NCBI GenBank assembly: GCA_964544595.1
Contig: CAZJBM010000026.1
Coordinates: 1-38,122, forward strand
DNA length: 38,122 nucleotides
DNA from: JAGBWK01 sp964544595
GTDB taxonomy: Bacteria; Bacteroidota; Bacteroidia; Bacteroidales; Muribaculaceae
Reading direction: 5' to 3'
Each line of letters opens with the position of its first letter. The stretch's first letter is position 1. Position numbers and translations under genes: made by a program. Under the pieces are notes generated by a model. It was not told the origin of the DNA. It ran no database searches and saw only the letters and a list, made by a program, of their open reading frames with translations. Positions 25,774-34,400 of the stretch are shown one piece after another.

Positions 25774-27162
25774 ATGACAATAGATGATATCGAACAGGCA
25801 TCGGAGTTTAAGATTCCCGCCAACGAAGATGTTATTATAAAAGTGATAGGCGTAGGCGGTGGCGGTAACAACGCCGTGCGCCACATGTATAACCAGGGCA
25901 TCGAGAATGTGTCGTTCGTGGTGTGCAACACCGACTTGCAGGCTCTGCTCAATTCACCCGTGCCTCAGAAACTCATGATAGGTAGCACAGGTCTCGGTGC
26001 GGGCAACAATCCCGAGAAAGCGCGCCGCGAGGCTGAGGATAGCGCCGACGAGATCGCGAAGCTTTTCAGCGACCAGACCCGCATGGTGTTCATTACCGCG
26101 GGCATGGGCGGAGGCACCGGCACAGGCGCTGCCCCCGTAGTGGCTCGTATAGCCCGCGAGCACGGTATGCTTACTATCGGCATCGTGACTATCCCCTTCT
26201 TCTTTGAAGGCCCGAAAAAAATCCGTAAGGCTCTCGACGGCGCGAACGAGATGAGCAAGTATGTCGACGCCTTGCTGGTGATCAACAACGAGCGACTTAC
26301 CGAAATCTACCCCGACCTGCAATTTCTCAACGCGTTCGGCAAAGCCGACGACACATTGAGCACCGCCGCGCTCGGCATTTCAGAGCTTATCACCAACAAC
26401 AACCATGTTATAAACATCGACTTCAACGACGTTGACACGACTCTTCGCGACGGCGGAGCCGCTATCATTTCCATCGGTTATGGCGAAGGCGAGAGCCGCG
26501 TCACCAAGGCTATCAACGATGCGCTCAACTCCCCGCTGCTCAAAGACCGCGACATCTACAGCTCTAAGCGTATTCTTTTCAATCTGTATTTCAACCCTGC
26601 AGCAGAGCAGGAGTTTGTGATGAGCGAGGCTAATGAGCTCACCAACTTTATATCAAATCTCTCGCCCGACGTCGACGTGATTTGGGGCTTGGCTAAGGAT
26701 GATTCGCTCGGCAACCGAGTGAAAATCACGCTTCTCGCCGCAGGATTTTCTACCGACAACAAAGCTCAGACCGTCCCTAATGTGAAGCCGGCGGGACAGC
26801 ACCCCGCTCCGGCAGCGACTGAGACCCCCCGCGAGGCAGCAGCGAAAAAGCAAGTCGAAGAGACCAATCTGAAGCTTATCGAGGACCTTTATGGAAAGGA
26901 GAAAGCCGGCAAGATCGTGAGCAATCCCGGATCGCAAGCTCAGGTTGTGCTCACTCCCGAGCAGCTTAACGACGATGCAACTATTGAACTCTTTGAGCGA
27001 AACCCCACTTTCGGCCGCTCGCGAAACGCCGCTGAGGAAATACGTAGCACAGGCAAAAAGTCGCCCCTCGCTTCCAAATCGCCTCTTGCAATGAACGATG
27101 GCGACTCTGACGACGCCGTTTCCGACCGTCCTGGCGGAACTCGTATCTCGTTCACTGACTAA
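25774..27162 (+). CDS. ftsZ: Cell division protein FtsZ
   Basis: FtsZ is the tubulin-like GTPase that forms the division ring. The 462-residue protein has the N-terminal GVGGGGNNAV, the tubulin signature GGGTGTGAAP (about 111-120) and the T7-loop region INIDFNDVDTTLRDGG (about 212-227). The globular part ends near residue 325; a 120-residue variable linker rich in Ala, Pro and Glu follows, then a short conserved-looking end, GTRISFTD. It is 37 nt after ftsA and closes the dcw cluster. Confidence 0.97.
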   Translation: MTIDDIEQASEFKIPANEDVIIKVIGVGGGGNNAVRHMYNQGIENVSFVVCNTDLQALLNSPVPQKLMIGSTGLGAGNNPEKARREAEDSADEIAKLFSDQTRMVFITAGMGGGTGTGAAPVVARIAREHGMLTIGIVTIPFFFEGPKKIRKALDGANEMSKYVDALLVINNERLTEIYPDLQFLNAFGKADDTLSTAALGISELITNNNHVINIDFNDVDTTLRDGGAAIISIGYGEGESRVTKAINDALNSPLLKDRDIYSSKRILFNLYFNPAAEQEFVMSEANELTNFISNLSPDVDVIWGLAKDDSLGNRVKITLLAAGFSTDNKAQTVPNVKPAGQHPAPAATETPREAAAKKQVEETNLKLIEDLYGKEKAGKIVSNPGSQAQVVLTPEQLNDDATIELFERNPTFGRSRNAAEEIRSTGKKSPLASKSPLAMNDGDSDDAVSDRPGGTRISFTD

Positions 27163-27188
27163 TAATTACCGACCAAAAATCTCAAATA

Positions 27189-27752
27189 ATGATTCAAGAC
27201 GAGCCTATATGGCGCGAAATGATGAGCGGCAACGTGTACTGCGCCGCGCACGACGGCCTGATCGCGGAGCTCAACCGCGTGAAGACGCTTATCCGGCAGT
27301 ATAACGACATCCCGCCCGAAAATCTCTCGGAGATGGACGACGCAATCCGCGGTATACTCGGCGAATGCGGTGACAACGTTAAGGTAGTCCAGCCCTTTCA
27401 CTGCGATTACGGCTGTAATATTTCAGTAGGCGACAACTTCTTCGCCAACTTTAATCTTACGGTGCTCGATGAGGCTAAAGTGGCTATCGGCGATAACGTG
27501 TTCATCGGCCCCAACGTGAGCATCTACACGGCGTGTCATCCGACCGACCCCGATGAGCGTCGCGATGGCCGCGAGTGGAGCGAGCCTGTCACTATCGGAT
27601 CCGACTGTTGGATTGGGGGCAGCGTCGTGATTCTGCCCGGCGTAGAGATAGGGGAGGGGTCGACTATTGGAGCCGGTAGCGTCGTGACCCGATCGATTCC
27701 TCCGCGCTCGATAGCTGTGGGAAATCCGGCCCGCGTGATCAAGACAATTTAG
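27189..27752 (+). CDS. Maltose/galactoside O-acetyltransferase-like hexapeptide protein
   Basis: This 187-residue protein has the N-terminal maltose-acetyltransferase (Mac) helical region (about 5-60) and a left-handed beta-helix of hexapeptide repeats (about 62-180: VGDNFF, IGDNVFIGPNV, IGSDCWIGGSVVILPGVEIG). H117 in YTACHPTDP corresponds to the catalytic histidine of LacA/Maa. It should transfer acetyl from acetyl-CoA to a sugar hydroxyl; the acceptor is unknown. It starts 26 nt after ftsZ and is probably co-transcribed, but a link to cell-wall acetylation is speculation. Confidence 0.9.
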   Translation: MIQDEPIWREMMSGNVYCAAHDGLIAELNRVKTLIRQYNDIPPENLSEMDDAIRGILGECGDNVKVVQPFHCDYGCNISVGDNFFANFNLTVLDEAKVAIGDNVFIGPNVSIYTACHPTDPDERRDGREWSEPVTIGSDCWIGGSVVILPGVEIGEGSTIGAGSVVTRSIPPRSIAVGNPARVIKTI

Positions 27753-27766
27753 CCGAAATCCGGCCC

Positions 27767-27938
27767 AAAATGTAAAAATAAGAGCGGCGCGATGGTCAAA
27801 TTAACCATTGCGCCGCTTATTTTACACCATTAACTATCAGTAAATCAGTTGTCTAACTGGCAATGTAAGAATAAGCGCGTTGAAACCCCCTTATTTTTAC
27901 ATTTTGTGCATAAATAAGACTGAGCCGATAGTCTTATT
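27767..27938. mobile_element. MITE-like element plus 3' flank, copy 1
   Basis: The core 27767-27905 (139 bp) has perfect 16-bp terminal inverted repeats, AAAATGTAAAAATAAG and CTTATTTTTACATTTT. The 172-bp unit holds three stem-loops each framed by AATAAG and CTTATT: 27777-27821 (long stem CGGCGCGATGGT/ACCATTGCGCCG), 27870-27895 and 27913-27938. It has no coding capacity. It is 166/172 identical, without gaps, to 29465-29636. The right end covers the stop codon of the ATPase gene. The first stem-loop is A/T-flanked on both sides and could end transcription from both the ftsZ side and the ATPase. Confidence 0.8.
27913..27938 (-). terminator. Stem-loop overlapping the ATPase stop codon
   Basis: AATAAGACT (27913-27921) and AGTCTTATT (27930-27938) form a perfect 9-bp stem with an 8-nt loop. 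The TAA stop of the ATPase gene lies within the stem. The U-tract is weak (TTATTTATG on the minus strand). Confidence 0.5.
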
Positions 27939-29370
27939 GCTTAAGGACTTTGTCTATTACCATTTGGTCGATCATGTAAGCATATAGAGCCGAGGGGATA
28001 AATCGTATATGCTGCCCTTCGTCAAGATCTGTTTCGCCGCTTTCCGTCTCTGTTGTTACGATAGTCTTTTTAATAGTGGGATGCAACGACAGAAATGTCT
28101 TCAGCGATTTGAGGGTTTCTGACTTAGTGAAATATCTGTCTGTCCACTTGATCTCAACTATATCGGTGGGTTGCTGTGTTATGGGCGAAAGCCAAACCAT
28201 ATCTACCTCCCCTTTATTGCGCCCATTATGCCAATTGGCGTAATAAAGATTATTGTCGTTGGTCTGAAACCATTGGGAAAAAATCGCTGTTTCTACCATG
28301 CTTCCCATGAAGTCGTCACCCTCGGTTATCGGAGTGAAGAGCGCGCATCGGAGCGATGGATTTGTCAGATAGATTTTAAATGTTGTAAGCCTTTGTAGTC
28401 TCTTTGCGTTTTGATCGATGCGGTACACAACCTTTATCAGGAAAGCGGCTTCGAGATATTGAATATATTTTTTCAGCGTTTCTTTCTTGATGCCCGACTC
28501 GGTAGATAGCGTCTCAAACGAGAATTCGCATCCCGACCTGAAGGCGATATGAACGAAGAGTTTGTTGAGGTCTTGCACGTCGGTTATCCCATAAAGCCCC
28601 GGTAAATCTCTTAGTAAAACCTTATCGATAATGTCGTTTTTAATGTATTGACCCGGGTTAAGCCTTATAGCGTCGGAAAATACTACTTCGGGATAACCGC
28701 CGTAATTGATATATTCAATAAAAAGAGCATTGAGTTTGGTTATATCTATAGTGTCAAATCCATTTGTTGTGTCTCGGGTGACGAGCAAATCATGTTTTTT
28801 GAATCGAAGATATTCTAAAAATGTTAGCGGAGGCAGAGTGAAGTCGGTGAATCGGCCTGCGCCGCTCTCGTTGCTTTTCATTTTGAGCGCGGCGGCAGCT
28901 GATCCAGAGGCTATGAATTTGTCGTGCCGATAGCTGTCGACCATGCTTTTAAGATGTACTTCCCAATTCTTCAGATATTGTATTTCATCAAAAAACACGA
29001 AGTAGCCACCTGCGTTTTCCGGTTGGTGGAGAGCGTTTTTGGCATATAAAAACAGTTGCTCCAGCGCGATGTTGGAGAAAACGGGGGTGTCAAGCGACAG
29101 GTAAATGATTTTCCTCGGGTCAACCCCGGCTTTCAGTAATCGTGAAATGGTATGAAATATCATTACGGTCTTGCCTATACGGCGGGGCCCCATCAATACC
29201 ACCGCTCTTCTGAGAGAAGTGTTGGTCACCTCGTTGACAAATGAGTCAAGATAGATGCGATGAGGCATATCGGTGTAGTAGCAATCGACTTCCGATGTTG
29301 TCCACCAGGGGTTGTCCATTGCTAATCTTTTGTACACTTGTTTTTCAAGCAGATGACCGAATGATTCCAT
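27934..29370 (-). CDS. AAA-family ATPase with DUF4143
   Basis: This 478-residue protein has a Walker A motif GPRRIGKT (61-68), a Walker B motif YFVFFDE (123-129) and a sensor-like IASGSAA in an AAA_14 domain (about 50-180). A winged-helix/DUF4143 region (about 270-440) follows, with DIVEIKW near the end recalling the nuclease-like fold of this group. Such proteins occur in many divergent copies in Bacteroidota genomes; their function is unknown. The gene is flanked by two nearly identical 172-bp repeats, and its codons look more A/T-rich than those of its neighbours. Together these suggest it arrived, or was duplicated, as a unit. It is transcribed towards the ftsZ cluster end. Confidence 0.88.
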   Translation of the reverse strand: MESFGHLLEKQVYKRLAMDNPWWTTSEVDCYYTDMPHRIYLDSFVNEVTNTSLRRAVVLMGPRRIGKTVMIFHTISRLLKAGVDPRKIIYLSLDTPVFSNIALEQLFLYAKNALHQPENAGGYFVFFDEIQYLKNWEVHLKSMVDSYRHDKFIASGSAAAALKMKSNESGAGRFTDFTLPPLTFLEYLRFKKHDLLVTRDTTNGFDTIDITKLNALFIEYINYGGYPEVVFSDAIRLNPGQYIKNDIIDKVLLRDLPGLYGITDVQDLNKLFVHIAFRSGCEFSFETLSTESGIKKETLKKYIQYLEAAFLIKVVYRIDQNAKRLQRLTTFKIYLTNPSLRCALFTPITEGDDFMGSMVETAIFSQWFQTNDNNLYYANWHNGRNKGEVDMVWLSPITQQPTDIVEIKWTDRYFTKSETLKSLKTFLSLHPTIKKTIVTTETESGETDLDEGQHIRFIPSALYAYMIDQMVIDKVLKQ

Positions 29371-29386
29371 AAAATTTATTTTTCCG

Positions 29387-29394
29387 CAAATATA
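29387..29394 (-). promoter_or_regulatory. -7 box of the ATPase gene
   Basis: On the minus strand this reads TATATTTG, an exact TAnnTTTG match, 16 nt before the start codon. No clear -33 TTG is present. The gene therefore seems to carry its own promoter between the two flanking repeats. Confidence 0.45.
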
Positions 29395-29464
29395 GCTAAT
29401 TTTTTCATGTTTAAAACTACATTTTTGTTAAAATAAGGTCTGTTTACTGTGCTTATTTGTGCGT

Positions 29465-29636
29465 AAAATGTAAAAATAAGAGCGGCGCGATGGTTAAATT
29501 AACCATTGCGCCGCTTATTTTACGCTGTTAACTATCAGTAAATCAGTTGTCTAACTGGCAATGTAAGAATAAGCGCGTTGAAACCCCCTTATTTTTGCAT
29601 TTTGTGCATAAATAAGACTGAGTCGATAGTCTTATT
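29465..29636. mobile_element. MITE-like element plus 3' flank, copy 2
   Basis: This is the second copy of the 172-bp unit. The core is 29465-29603; its right terminal repeat carries one change (CTTATTTTTGCATTTT). Six substitutions and no gaps separate it from copy 1. Its long stem-loop is better paired (GGTTAAATTAACC). The core is bounded by GTGCGT on the left and GTGCAT on the right, a 5-of-6 match in the position expected of a target duplication; copy 1 lacks this. The right end covers the stop codon of the M28-family gene. Confidence 0.8.
29611..29636 (-). terminator. Stem-loop overlapping the M28-family gene stop codon
   Basis: This is the same 9-bp stem as at 27913-27938 (AATAAGACT/AGTCTTATT), with the TAA stop of the upstream minus-strand gene inside the stem. 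Confidence 0.5.
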
Positions 29637-30600
29637 TCATCAAAACCGCGGTAACGGTGCGCCCGACCGCGTTGAGGGTGTTGGGGTCGATGTTCTGTAG
29701 ATTGTCGGCTACGGTGTGCCATGTCGGGTTGAATCCTCCCCCGTCGGGGTCGGTCTCGATGATGTCGATAGCCGGGATGCCGATTTTAAGCAGCGGAACG
29801 TGGTCGTCGTTAATAGCTCCGCTTATGCGGTCGGGAAAGCGGGTGGCGTAGCCGAGTTGACGCGCGGTGGCCCACACCAAGTCGTTAATCCCTTTGGCGT
29901 TTACTTCCGAGAAGTATTCGCGGGGAAAGCTTGCGTCCTTCCCTCCGACCATGTCGAGGAGGATGGCGTAGTCGATAGGGCGGTCGCCGGGCTGGCGGTA
30001 GGCTGCCCATGCTTGCGAGCCGATGCACCACGACAAGTCGTCTTGATGTGTTCCTGCGTCTTCGTTGTCGACAAAAAGCAGGTCGATGCCTTTCGACGCC
30101 GGGAGCTGCGAGGCGTTGCGCGCGATCTCAAGCATCACGGCCACGCCGCTGCCCCCGTCGTTAGCGCCGTCGATAGGGGTAGAGTGTTTCGACTCATCGG
30201 GGTCTTCATCGGCCCAGGGGCGGGTGTCGTAATGAGCGAGGAGCATTACCGCCCGCTCGGCTTGCGGGTTGAATCGGCCGATGATGTTTCTTACGGGCTG
30301 CCGCTTGCCCCACTGGTCGGTAAAGGTGGTGTCCTGCTCTATGACCTCCGCGCCGTAGGCTTTTAGCTTGGCCGCGATATAGTCGGCGCAGCGGGCGTGG
30401 GCCGCGGAGCCTACTGTGCGAGGGCCGAATCCTACTTGGTCGGCGATGAACTGATAGGCTGAGTCGGGGTTGAATTTTATCTCCGCCGTTCCCGTCTCAG
30501 GGGTTGACTCCGGAGAGGTGACCGCTGCCGATTTCCCGCCGCAAGCGCAGATCGACACTCCGGCGATGGCGGCATATAATATCTTTAATATATTTTTCAT
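29632..30600 (-). CDS. M28-family lipoprotein, probable type II glutaminyl-peptide cyclotransferase
   Basis: This 322-residue protein has a lipoprotein signal (ICAC, probable lipidated C20). In the M28 fold the single-zinc ligands expected of animal-type glutaminyl cyclases are present: D148 (GANDGGSG), E180 (DNED) and H295 in TWHTVADN, preceded by W294 as in human QC. D216 in LLDMVGG and DDHVPLL also fit. Glutaminyl cyclases convert N-terminal glutamine to pyroglutamate. In Bacteroidota, signal peptidase often leaves N-terminal Gln on exported proteins, giving a plausible periplasmic role. An aminopeptidase function cannot be excluded. An exact TAnnTTTG box (TAATTTTG on the minus strand, 30612-30605) is only 4 nt from the ATG, which would give an almost leaderless mRNA. 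Confidence 0.82.
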   Translation of the reverse strand: MKNILKILYAAIAGVSICACGGKSAAVTSPESTPETGTAEIKFNPDSAYQFIADQVGFGPRTVGSAAHARCADYIAAKLKAYGAEVIEQDTTFTDQWGKRQPVRNIIGRFNPQAERAVMLLAHYDTRPWADEDPDESKHSTPIDGANDGGSGVAVMLEIARNASQLPASKGIDLLFVDNEDAGTHQDDLSWCIGSQAWAAYRQPGDRPIDYAILLDMVGGKDASFPREYFSEVNAKGINDLVWATARQLGYATRFPDRISGAINDDHVPLLKIGIPAIDIIETDPDGGGFNPTWHTVADNLQNIDPNTLNAVGRTVTAVLMK

Positions 30601-30604
30601 GCCC

Positions 30605-30641
30605 CAAAATTAGTCAAATTTCCGATAATAACCTAAATTTG
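30605..30641. promoter_or_regulatory. Two divergent candidate -7 boxes
   Basis: TAATTTTG on the minus strand (30612-30605) faces the M28-family gene and TAAATTTG on the plus strand (30634-30641) faces the 30679 gene. Both match TAnnTTTG; neither has a clear -33 TTG. They share a 78-bp divergent region. Confidence 0.4.
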
Positions 30642-30678
30642 CTGAAGAGTATCGCTATCTTGTATAATAATTGAAGAC

Positions 30679-31158
30679 ATGGCTTTTTTTCATACCACTG
30701 AGTTTTATATAATACTATTTATCGTGGCCGCGGCTATCGTGGCGTATGCCGCTTTGCCCCATCGCGGGGGAGCGGTGCGCGAGGTGCTTCTCGCGGCCGA
30801 CCTTATCCCCTCCGACCCCTCCTCTCCCGCCGATGCCCGCCCCGCTATCGAGGTGTACTGCGACGAGCGGGGTAATGTGATGCTGAAGCGTAGCGGCTTG
30901 CCCGACATCTATCTTTCGGGGACCGTCAGCGCGAAAGTCGAGGTGAAGGGCTTCAATATCACCGTTTACGAGCGCTTGACCCAGGCCCGCGACGGAGACT
31001 ACTCCTGCAGGGCCGGCTCCGCCCTGTTCACGCTCGATTTCCTCGGCTCTGAGCGATATTATCTGCGCTACGAGTCCGAGGTGACCTCGTCGGCAGCCAC
31101 GATTGCTTTCCGCAACGTCGCGGGCTATCATCCCCGCCCGGTGGAGCTGAAACAGTGA
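30679..31158 (+). CDS. Membrane-anchored protein of unknown function
   Basis: I do not recognise this 159-residue protein. One N-terminal hydrophobic helix (about 8-26, EFYIILFIVAAAIVAYAAL) is followed by a soluble domain rich in beta-strand pattern (about 55-150) with a Tyr/Arg-rich segment, ERYYLRYESEVTSS. There is no lipobox, catalytic motif or cysteine pair that suggests an activity. It stands alone between a divergent lipoprotein gene and nifJ. A G/C hairpin (31160-31174, CTCCC/GGGAG) directly after the stop may be its terminator. The codon pattern and clear start support a real gene. Confidence 0.7.
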   Translation: MAFFHTTEFYIILFIVAAAIVAYAALPHRGGAVREVLLAADLIPSDPSSPADARPAIEVYCDERGNVMLKRSGLPDIYLSGTVSAKVEVKGFNITVYERLTQARDGDYSCRAGSALFTLDFLGSERYYLRYESEVTSSAATIAFRNVAGYHPRPVELKQ

Positions 31159-31250
31159 TCTCCCGCCGCGGGAGCGGGTGTGTTTACGTGCGGATTTGGT
31201 GGAAATTAATCCGCAGCCGTGAATAAATGGGCCGGGTATGGAACTTTTAT

Positions 31251-31281
31251 TTGGTCGGTAGGCAAAAAAAACGTAAATTCG
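31251..31281 (+). promoter_or_regulatory. Candidate nifJ promoter
   Basis: TTG (31251-31253), a 20-bp spacer and TAAATTCG (31274-31281) match the Bacteroidota promoter layout with one -7 mismatch. This would give a leader of about 140 nt. I see no recognisable riboswitch in the leader. Confidence 0.4.
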
Positions 31282-31427
31282 CAGCCGTAATATTGTGCGT
31301 GGGCGATGCCTTGCAATCGCGGCGCGCGCAAGTGACAGGCTCTGCTCTGGCAGCGCCGACCGAGACTAATACCATCCGACAGATTAATCCTGCAAACATC
31401 ACTTTCATAACAATAGATTACAAAACT

Positions 31428-34400
31428 ATGAGCAAAGAAAAGAAATTCTTGACATGTGACGGTAATCAGGCTGCTGCCCATATCTCGTATATGTTCAGCG
31501 AAGTAGCTGCGATCTACCCCATTACCCCGTCGTCGACAATGGCTGAATATGTCGACGAGTGGGCTGCCGCTGGCCGTAAGAACATCTTCGGCGAGACTGT
31601 TCTCGTTCAGGAGATGCAATCAGAAGGCGGCGCCGCCGGCGCTGTGCACGGTTCGCTTCAGGCCGGTGCCCTCACCACTACCTACACCGCTTCTCAGGGT
31701 CTCCTCCTGATGATCCCCAATATGTACAAAATCGCCGGCGAAATGCTCCCCAGCGTTTTCCACGTTTCGGCTCGTACACTCGCTTCTCACGCCCTCTCTA
31801 TCTTCGGCGACCATCAGGACGTTATGTCTGTGCGTCAGACCGGCTTCGCAATGCTCGCTGAGGGCTCGGTTCAGGAGGTTATGGATCTTGCCGGCGTTGC
31901 CCATCTCGCCACTATCAAGAGCTCAATCCCCTTCGTTAACTTCTTCGACGGTTTCCGTACTTCTCACGAAATCCAGAAAATCGAGATGCTCGACCAGGAT
32001 GAGCTCGCTCCCCTGCTCGACCACGACGCTCTCGCTCGTTTCCGCGCCCGCGCCCTCAATCCCGATGCTCCCGTAGCTCGCGGCATGGCTGAGAACGGCG
32101 ACGTCTTCTTCCAGCACCGCGAAGCCTGCAACAAGGCTTACGAGGCTGTTCCCGAGATCGTTGAGGAATACATGAACAAGATTTCGGAAATCACCGGCCG
32201 CAAATACGGCTTGTTCAACTACTACGGCGCTCCCGACGCCGACCGCGTGATTATCGCTATGGGCTCCGTTACTCAGGCAGCTGAAGAGGCTATCGACTAT
32301 ATGGTGGCTAACGGCGAAAAGGTTGGTCTCGTTGCTGTCCACCTCTTCCGTCCCTTCTCTACCAAGCATCTTCTCGCCGCTATCCCCGCCACCGCTAAGC
32401 GTATCGCGGTGCTCGACCGCACCAAAGAGCCCGGCGCTAACGGCGAGCCCCTCTACCTCGACGTTAAAGAGGCATTCTACGGCAAAGCCGACGCTCCCCT
32501 TATCGTCGGCGGTCGCTACGGTCTCGCTTCGAAGGACACCACTCCCGCTCAGATCATCTCTGTTTACGAGAATCTCGCCCTTCCCCAGCCCAAAGACCAC
32601 TTCACTATCGGCATAATCGACGACGTTACCTTCACTTCGCTTCCTCCCAAAGCCGAAATGGCTCTCGGCGGCAAGTCGACCTACGAGGCTAAATTCTACG
32701 GCCTCGGCGCTGACGGCACTGTGGGCGCTAACAAGAACTCGGTGAAGATCATCGGCGAGAACACCAATAAATATTGCCAGGCTTACTTCGCTTACGACTC
32801 TAAGAAATCGGGCGGCTTCACCTGCTCTCACCTCCGCTTCGGCGACGAGCCTATCCGCTCGACTTACCTGGTGAATACCCCCAACTTCGTCGCTTGCCAC
32901 GTTCAGGCTTACCTCCACATGTACGACGTGACCCGCGGCCTCCGCGATAACGGCACTTTCCTCCTCAATACTATCTGGGAAGGCGAGGAGCTCGCTAAGA
33001 ATCTCCCCAACAAGGTTAAGAAATATTTTGCCGACCACAATATCTCGGTTTACTACATCAACGCTACCAAGATCGCTCAGGAAATCGGTCTCGGCAACCG
33101 CACCAACACTATCCTCCAGAGCGCCTTCTTCCGTATCACCGAGGTAATCCCCGTTGACCTCGCTGTTGAGCAGATGAAGAAATTCATCGTTAAGTCTTAC
33201 GGCAAGAAGGGTCAGGACGTTGTCGACAAGAACTACGCTGCTGTTGACCGCGGCGGCGAGTACAAGCAGCTCACCGTTGATCCCGCTTGGAGCAACCTCG
33301 AGGTTGAGGCCGCTGCCGCTAACGACGATCCCGAATTCATCAACAAGCTCGTTCGCCCCATCAACGCTCAGGACGGCGACCTTCTCAAGGTTTCCGACTT
33401 CGTTGGTATCGAGGACGGCACCTGGGAGCAGGGCACTGCCGCTTACGAAAAACGCGGCGTTGCGGCGTTCGTTCCCGAGTGGATCGCCGAGAACTGTATC
33501 CAGTGTAACAAGTGCGCCTACGTTTGCCCCCACGCTGCGATCCGTCCCTTCCTCCTCGACGAGGCCGAGATGGCTGCCGCTCCTATCGCTGCCGACGACT
33601 GCAAGGTGGCTATCGGCAAGCAATTCGCCGGCATGAAGTTCGTTCAGGCTGTCGACGTTCTCGACTGTCTCGGTTGCGGCAACTGCGTTGACGTTTGCCC
33701 CGGCTTCAAAGGCAACAAGGCTCTCGTGATGAAGCCTCTCGAAACTCAGCTCGACGTTCAGAAAGAATGGGATTACTGCGTTAACAAAGTCGCTTCTAAG
33801 CAGCATCTCGTTGACATCCAGAGCAATGTTAAGAACTCTCAGTTCGCTACTCCGCTCTTTGAATTCTCCGGCGCTTGCTCAGGCTGCGGCGAAACTCCCT
33901 ACGTCAAACTCATCAGCCAGCTCTTCGGCGATCACGAGATGGTTGCCAACGCTACAGGTTGCTCTTCAATCTACTCCGGCTCAGTGCCCTCTACCCCCTA
34001 TACCACCAACGAGAAGGGCCACGGTCCCGCTTGGGCCAACTCGCTCTTCGAGGACTTCGCTGAATTCGGCCTCGGCATGAAGATAGCCAACGAGAAGATG
34101 GTTGAGCGTCTCGCAGGCTTCATGGAAGCCGCTACCAAGTGCGAGACCTGCAACGACGAGATCAAGGCTCTTGCGGCCGAATGGCTCGCTAACCGCGACG
34201 ACGCCGCCAAGACCCGCGAAATCGCCGACAAGATCGTGCCCCTCTGCGAGGCTTGCGCTTGCGACATCTGCAACAACATCCTCCTTCTCAAAGGCCATAT
34301 CGCTAAACGTTCGCAGTGGATCATCGCCGGCGACGGCGCCGCTTACGACATAGGCTTCGGCGGTCTTGACCACGTGCTCGCTTCTGGCAAGAATGTCAAC

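Noticed and set aside
31227..31427. 67-codon N-terminal extension of nifJ
   Set aside because: Family members begin at the MSKEKKFLTCDGN-like sequence; the upstream part includes promoter-like elements and A-rich non-coding sequence.
31923..33806. 627-codon open frame antisense to nifJ
   Set aside because: It exists because nifJ almost never uses TTA, CTA or TCA codons, so the opposite strand lacks stops. The translation is a featureless Val/Glu/Leu/Ala-rich sequence with no start signals.
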